NCBI GenBank assembly: GCA_020343535.1
Contig: CP070799.1
Coordinates: 1,782,601 to 1,824,108 of the forward strand
DNA from: Nitrospinaceae bacterium
Lineage (GTDB): Bacteria > Nitrospinota > Nitrospinia > Nitrospinales > VA-1
Direction of reading: 5' to 3'
DNA length: 41,508 nucleotides
Below are positions 37,845 through 41,508 of this stretch, one piece after another. A program made the translations under genes and the position numbers. Each line of letters starts with the position of its first letter. The stretch's first letter is position 1. Under the pieces are notes generated by a model. That model made no database searches, was not told the origin of the DNA, and saw only the letters and a list, made by a program, of their open reading frames with translations.

Positions 37845-38468
37845 TCAGTTTTCCTTTATCAGCGCCTTGCGGCCCGTGAGGGTGAGGCGCCCCTCCATGA
37901 ACAGCCTGATGGCTCGCGGGTAGAGCAGATGCTCCTGTTCGAGAATACGCGCCGCCAACCGGCCGGCATCGTCTTCCTCCAGCACCGGGACGGCGCTTTG
38001 CAGAATGACGGCGCCGCCATCCACCGTCTCGTCCACGAAATGAACGGTGCAGCCGGAAATTTTCACGCCGTAGTCGAGCGCCTGCTGCTGCGGGTGCAGG
38101 CCGGGAAACGCGGGCAGAAGGGAAGGATGGATGTTCACGATCCGCCCCCGAAAGGCCTCGATGAATCCCTTACCGAGAATACGCATGAACCCGGCAAGGC
38201 AGACAAGATCCGCCCCGCGCGCCTGAATCGCCTCCACCATCGCTTGGTTGAACTCGATTTTCCCCGCGAAGGCCTTGGGATCGACGACCCTCGTTTCGAT
38301 GCCGTGCCGGCTCGCCCGCTTAAGGGCGGGCGCCTCGGCCACATCCGAGAGCACGAGGGCGACCCGGGCGCCGGGCAATTCCCCACGTTCGATACTGTCG
38401 ATGATCGCCTGCAGATTGGAGCCGCGCCCGGATACCAGGACGGCCAACTTGAAATCCTTCGGTTCCAT
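37845..38468 (-). CDS. purN: Phosphoribosylglycinamide formyltransferase
   Basis: Transfers the formyl group from 10-formyltetrahydrofolate to GAR in purine synthesis. 207 residues. GRGSNLQAII is the phosphate loop; active-site residues are N112 and H114 in NIHPSLLPAFPG and D150 in HFVDETVDGG. It is the first gene of the purN-lolA-rseP run; 417 bp separate it from surE upstream. Confidence 0.96.
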   Translation of the reverse strand: MEPKDFKLAVLVSGRGSNLQAIIDSIERGELPGARVALVLSDVAEAPALKRASRHGIETRVVDPKAFAGKIEFNQAMVEAIQARGADLVCLAGFMRILGKGFIEAFRGRIVNIHPSLLPAFPGLHPQQQALDYGVKISGCTVHFVDETVDGGAVILQSAVPVLEEDDAGRLAARILEQEHLLYPRAIRLFMEGRLTLTGRKALIKEN

Positions 38469-38885
38469 TCGTTATCTAATGTAAGAAACCCTTCCCGGAA
38501 CGAGAAAGAACGGGGAGCCGCTACGACCTGCTCAGGTTAACATTAATCGCCAGCATAAATCAACGCGCCCTCTTCCGCCCGGCAGCCGCTTCACCCAGGG
38601 GCGTCCCCCATAAACTCGAAAGCCCTGAAAAACCTGCTATAGCAAGATCCTGAGGCTGGAAACAGACGATGAGGCGGGCATTGTTCATCCCCTCGTCCGG
38701 TTCGCGGACGACCTTAAGGCGCTGGCTGCCGCGCAGGCGGTCAAGCCGATCCTTAAACCACCGCGTTCCGGTGGGGCACCCGGGCCTCCTTGAACGGACG
38801 GCGCTCGGGCGCCGCCTTCGCTCCATGGATAGCTTAAATGGCCGCCTGCGTCCAGCCGCGAAATCCGAACTCCTGGAATACTCCC
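38469..38885. other. 417-bp spacer between surE and purN
   Basis: No gene can be confirmed here. On the minus strand it has several GC-rich hairpins (CCACCG-GAACG-CGGTGG, GGCGC-CCGA-GCGCC) and an 88-residue ORF from 38826 to 38560. That ORF lacks a ribosome site and begins with an arginine-rich run; its middle part (KDRLDRLRGSQRLKVVREPDEG) looks more protein-like and uses typical codons. It could be a small gene, a decayed gene or structured RNA. Confidence 0.5.
38560..38826 (-). CDS. Doubtful ORF, 88 residues, or remnant of a gene
   Basis: No family recognised. The segment RWFKDRLDRLRGSQRLKVVREPDEGMNNARLIVCFQP has a plausible amino acid mix, while both ends are arginine- and glycine-rich and look like translated GC-rich hairpins. 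The stop is TGA at 38562-38560. No Shine-Dalgarno site precedes the ATG. Its location is 59 bp behind surE on the same strand. Confidence 0.22.
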   Translation of the reverse strand: MERRRRPSAVRSRRPGCPTGTRWFKDRLDRLRGSQRLKVVREPDEGMNNARLIVCFQPQDLAIAGFSGLSSLWGTPLGEAAAGRKRAR

Positions 38886-39641
38886 TCAGAACTTGATGTT
38901 CCAGTCCTTGAGCATGGGAATGGCTTCATGGCGGGTGAGATCGTAATGAATGGGAGTGATGGAAATATGACGGCTGCCGACCATCTCGCAATCGGTCCCG
39001 GGGTCCACCTCGTCGAAGCGCATCTCCCCCGCCATCCAGTAGTAGGTGTTGTTGCGCGGGTCCACCCGCTTGTCGAAAGTCTCAAGCACGCGCGATTTCC
39101 CCTGCCGGGTGATGGCAACGCCCTGGATGGCCTCGCGCGGCACCGGCGGAATGTTGACGTTAAGCGAAACGCCCTCGGGAAGCCCCCTTTCGCAGACCAG
39201 CGGCACCAGCGTGCGGGCGAACTCGGCGGCGGGGCCGAAATCCGGATTTTCAAAGGTATCGAGCGACAGGGCCACCGAGGGGATGCCCATGATGGCACCT
39301 TCGGTCGCCGCGGACACGGTGCCCGAATAAATCGCACAGGTGCCCAGGTTGCCGCCGAGGTTGATACCGGAGACCACCATCTCCGGCGCCTCGTCGAGCA
39401 GCACCGAAACCGCGATCTTGACGCAGTCCGCCGGGGTGCCGTTGACGGCGTAGCCGATGAACTCCCCGTTCTCCACCACCTCCTGCACCTTGAGCGGCAC
39501 AGAAAGGGTGATGGCATGACCGACGGCGCTCTGCTCGCTGTCCGGCGCCACCACCACCACGGGGGCGATGCGCTTAAGCTCCTCGCGCAGGGCGCGCAGC
39601 CCGGGGGCATGGAAACCGTCGTCGTTGGAAAGTAGAATCAT
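38886..39641 (-). CDS. surE: 5'/3'-nucleotidase SurE
   Basis: Metal-dependent nucleoside monophosphate phosphatase, stress-associated. 251 residues. LLSNDDG at the N-terminus carries the metal ligands D7 and D8; S38 (DSEQSAVGH) and the GINLGGNLG loop with its asparagine complete the site, and NGTPADCV is conserved. Starts with ATG 39641. It lies after the peroxiredoxin terminator, so it needs its own promoter in the short gap 39642-39717 or read-through. Often paired with pcm and rpoS in proteobacteria, but not here. Confidence 0.97.
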   Translation of the reverse strand: MILLSNDDGFHAPGLRALREELKRIAPVVVVAPDSEQSAVGHAITLSVPLKVQEVVENGEFIGYAVNGTPADCVKIAVSVLLDEAPEMVVSGINLGGNLGTCAIYSGTVSAATEGAIMGIPSVALSLDTFENPDFGPAAEFARTLVPLVCERGLPEGVSLNVNIPPVPREAIQGVAITRQGKSRVLETFDKRVDPRNNTYYWMAGEMRFDEVDPGTDCEMVGSRHISITPIHYDLTRHEAIPMLKDWNIKF

Positions 39642-39644
39642 GGT

Positions 39645-39683
39645 AAAAAAAGAGGCGATGGGCCCGAAGCGCCACCGCCTCTT
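39645..39683 (-). terminator. Rho-independent terminator behind the peroxiredoxin gene
   Basis: On the minus strand AAGAGGCG and CGCCTCTT form an eight-pair stem around an 18-base loop that can itself pair (GGC...GCC), followed by seven T. It ends close to the surE start codon at 39641. Confidence 0.85.
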
Positions 39684-39717
39684 GTCTCGGTTGTGAAAGC
39701 GCCGGTAAACGCCCGGG

Positions 39718-40305
39718 CTAGTTGTGCTTGGAGAAATAGTCGAGAGAGCCCTTGGGGTCGGCCTTCATGCCATCCTCGCCCTGGTGCCAGTTGGCCGGGC
39801 AGACCTCGCCGTTTTTCTCATGGAACTGCAACGCGTCGACCATGCGCAGCGCCTCGTCGATGTTGCGGCCGAGTGGCAGGTTGTTGATGAGCTGGTGCTG
39901 CACGACACCCTCCTTGTCGATGAGGAACAGCCCGCGGAAAGCAATGCCCATATCGGCCAGCACGCCATAGTCCCGGCTGATCTGTTTCGTCACGTCGGCC
40001 ACGAGGGGGTACTGGATTTCGCCCAGCCCGCCCTTTTTGCGGTCGGTGTTGCGCCAGGCCAGATGAGAGAATTTGCTGTCGATGGAAACACCGAGGACCT
40101 GGGTGTCGCGCTTCTCGAACTCCGCTGTCTTGTCGCTGAAGGCGACGATCTCGGTGGGGCAGACGAAGGTGAAGTCCAATGGGTAAAAGAACAGAACCAC
40201 ATATTTGCCCTTATAATCGGAAAGCTTGATTTGCTTGAAGTTTCCATCGGGCATGACGGCATCGGCCGTGAAATCCGGGGCGGGCTTGGCCACTAAGGTC
40301 GACAT
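39718..40305 (-). CDS. 2-Cys peroxiredoxin (AhpC/Prx1 type)
   Basis: Thiol peroxidase reducing hydrogen and organic peroxides. 195 residues. Peroxidatic C49 lies in FVCPTE and resolving C169 in GEVCPANW. Unusually for many bacterial members it has the GGLG (92-95) and C-terminal YF (190-191) motifs that in eukaryotic Prx1-type proteins go with easy over-oxidation. CAGGAG lies eight bases before the ATG. Single-gene unit with its own terminator; no ahpF or rubrerythrin in the neighbourhood. The electron donor is unknown. Confidence 0.96.
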   Translation of the reverse strand: MSTLVAKPAPDFTADAVMPDGNFKQIKLSDYKGKYVVLFFYPLDFTFVCPTEIVAFSDKTAEFEKRDTQVLGVSIDSKFSHLAWRNTDRKKGGLGEIQYPLVADVTKQISRDYGVLADMGIAFRGLFLIDKEGVVQHQLINNLPLGRNIDEALRMVDALQFHEKNGEVCPANWHQGEDGMKADPKGSLDYFSKHN

Positions 40306-40416
40306 ATTTTACACTCCTGAAAGTAAGGGTTTTAATTTGAGGAATGCTAATTTAACACAAAGGCCCGGCCACGTTCAATCGGGAACTAGCCTCTCAAGCG
40401 GCGCCGCCGCGCATTC

Positions 40417-40445
40417 TTGACAGCGCCCAGGGCGGCTTCTACAAT
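40417..40445 (+). promoter_or_regulatory. Near-consensus sigma-70 promoter for the CDF exporter
   Basis: TTGACA (40417-40422), a 17-bp spacer and TACAAT (40440-40445): eleven of twelve consensus bases. Transcription would start near 40452, about 80 bases before the ATG at 40533. The spacer between the -35 and -10 holds a CGCCCAGGGCG palindrome (40424-40434), which could be an operator for a metal-sensing repressor. Confidence 0.75.
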
Positions 40446-40532
40446 GAAATCGACCCCCCGCGGGCTATTTAATGAACGGCTCCAAACTGGAAACGGCCCG
40501 CGGCATCACCCGCACCGGAACGAAAACGCCCT

Positions 40533-41426
40533 ATGAACTCCCCGGCCGTTCGTAAACGGCTGACACTCTCTATCGTTCTCACCTTTTTCGTGCTCCTCCT
40601 GGAAGCTGCCGGAGGCGTGATCTCGGGCAGCCTGGCGCTACTCTCCGACGCGGGGCACATGTTCGGCGATGTGTTTTCGCTGACACTCAGCTGGTTCGCC
40701 CTCCGCATCGCCAGCCAGCCCGTCACCTCGACGCGAACGTACGGCTACCACCGCATGGAGATTTTCGCGGCGTTCCTCAACGGCGTCCTGCTCATTCTCA
40801 TGGCGGGGGTGATTTTTTACGAGGCCGTCCTGCGCTTTCAGGCCCCTTCCGAGGTGGACAGCGCGACACTCGTCATCGTGGCCGCCATTGGCCTTGCAAC
40901 CAACCTCGGCGTTATCTTTTTCCTCAAGGACGCAGCCGGCCACAGTCACGACCTGAACGTCAAAAGCGCCTTTCTGCACGTCATCGGCGACACCCTCGCC
41001 TCGGTGGGCGTGATCGTGGGCGGCGTCATCATGTGGAACACCGGCTGGTACCTGATCGACCCGCTCATCGCGGCGGCCATCGCCCTCCTGCTCCTGTGGG
41101 GCGGCTGGCGGGTGCTGGCCGATTCGGTGCACATCCTGCTCGAAGGCGTGCCCAAGGGCATCTCGCTGGGCGAGGTGGAAAGGGAACTCACCGCGATCCC
41201 GGCGATTCAGAACGTGCACGAACTGCACATCTGGTCCATCTGCTCAAACATCTATGCCCTAAGCACCCACGCGCTGGTCAATGACCAGAAGGTCAACCAG
41301 GTCGAGTCGATCCTGAATGAAGCGCGGGACCTTTTGAAAAATAAATTCAACATCACCCATTCAACCATCCAGTTCGAATCCCGCCCCTGCCAGGACAGCG
41401 AGGCACAATGCAATATGGAGCATTGA
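40533..41426 (+). CDS. Cation diffusion facilitator, ZitB/CzcD-like divalent metal exporter
   Basis: Exports Zn(II) or similar divalent ions in exchange for protons. 297 residues, six membrane helices and a C-terminal cytosolic domain. The transport site residues are D39/H42/D46 region of SDAGHMFGD and H149/D153 of HVIGDTLASVGV, the usual H-x3-D arrangement. The C-terminal domain has VHELHIWSI and ends in a Cys-rich segment (CQDSEAQCNMEH) that could bind metal. The His-rich loop of many relatives is short here (AAGHSHD). Start ATG 40533; a strong promoter is present upstream. Confidence 0.94.
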   Translation: MNSPAVRKRLTLSIVLTFFVLLLEAAGGVISGSLALLSDAGHMFGDVFSLTLSWFALRIASQPVTSTRTYGYHRMEIFAAFLNGVLLILMAGVIFYEAVLRFQAPSEVDSATLVIVAAIGLATNLGVIFFLKDAAGHSHDLNVKSAFLHVIGDTLASVGVIVGGVIMWNTGWYLIDPLIAAAIALLLLWGGWRVLADSVHILLEGVPKGISLGEVERELTAIPAIQNVHELHIWSICSNIYALSTHALVNDQKVNQVESILNEARDLLKNKFNITHSTIQFESRPCQDSEAQCNMEH

Positions 41427-41482
41427 TCCGGCGGGACGCCGCGCAGCCGTCGATACGGCAACGGGATAATGAGGCAAAAAAA

Positions 41483-41508
41483 ATGAAACTTGTTTTTCTC
41501 GGCACAGG
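41483..41508 (+). CDS. Start of a probable metallo-beta-lactamase-fold hydrolase, cut by the window end
   Basis: Only MKLVFLGT and the first two bases of a glycine codon are present. MKLxFLGTG is the usual first strand of RNase Z and related metallo-beta-lactamase-fold hydrolases. GAGG is eight bases before the ATG. The alternative, methionyl-tRNA formyltransferase, normally has GTP at this place, and the next codon here starts GG, so it is less likely. The rest lies outside the window. Confidence 0.4.

Noticed and set aside
40472-40555. 27-codon ORF in the CDF exporter leader
   Set aside because: No ribosome site and no run of control codons; it overlaps the exporter start and looks accidental.
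41483-41508. Start of methionyl-tRNA formyltransferase
   Set aside because: That family reads GTP after FxG; the next codon begins GG, giving GTG as in metallo-beta-lactamase-fold proteins. Only eight residues are visible, so this stays open.

Overview
The window is a dense, GC-rich (about 60% by eye) bacterial chromosome segment. The cell is Gram-negative: it encodes LolA, an RseP-type site-2 protease, a lipoprotein and periplasmic redox proteins. No tRNA, rRNA, CRISPR array, insertion sequence or prophage gene was seen. A cytochrome b of b6 type, a CYCXC-motif protein, an ethylbenzene-dehydrogenase-like haem lipoprotein and bacterial aspartate/glutamate leucyltransferase (Bpt) would fit a Nitrospinota- or Deltaproteobacteria-like lineage, but this is an inference from gene content and not a proven placement.

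Layout. 1-5.6 kb: the 3' part of ilvD, an unknown 314-residue protein, then a minus-strand pair (M16 peptidase and a haem-binding lipoprotein with overlapping stop and start) and a small plus-strand membrane protein. 5.6-10.2 kb: ald followed by dnaE on the minus strand. 10.3-12.9 kb: a leucine-rich-repeat protein, a 37-residue membrane peptide, bpt, and a 0.7-kb gene-poor spacer rich in hairpins. 12.9-19.4 kb (plus strand): a glycosyltransferase, then a well-defined promoter driving CYCXC protein, TlpA-like thioredoxin, a His/Met-rich anchored protein, cytochrome b and a glutaredoxin-like protein, followed by pterin dehydratase and an RND exporter. 19.4-22.9 kb: lysA and speA, divergent.

22.9-31.8 kb is the classic translation/transcription operon read on the minus strand: rimP-nusA-infB-ylxP-rbfA-truB-rpsO-pnp, bounded upstream by a strong terminator behind proS. 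The rpsO leader has two stem-loops that look regulatory. 31.9-38.5 kb, also minus strand: purN-lolA-rseP-orf87-aepX-proS, where aepX is a phosphoenolpyruvate mutase fused to a nucleotidyltransferase, a marker for phosphonate synthesis. 38.5-41.5 kb: a 417-bp spacer with a doubtful ORF, surE, a 2-Cys peroxiredoxin with its own terminator, a CDF metal exporter behind a near-consensus promoter, and the first codons of a probable metallo-beta-lactamase-fold gene.

The most interesting parts are the redox operon at 13.65-16.5 kb, the orphan haem lipoprotein at 2.7-3.5 kb, the aepX fusion at 33.7-35.4 kb, the rpsO leader, and the structured spacer at 12.46-12.74 kb. Functions are assigned by reading conserved motifs; no database search was run.
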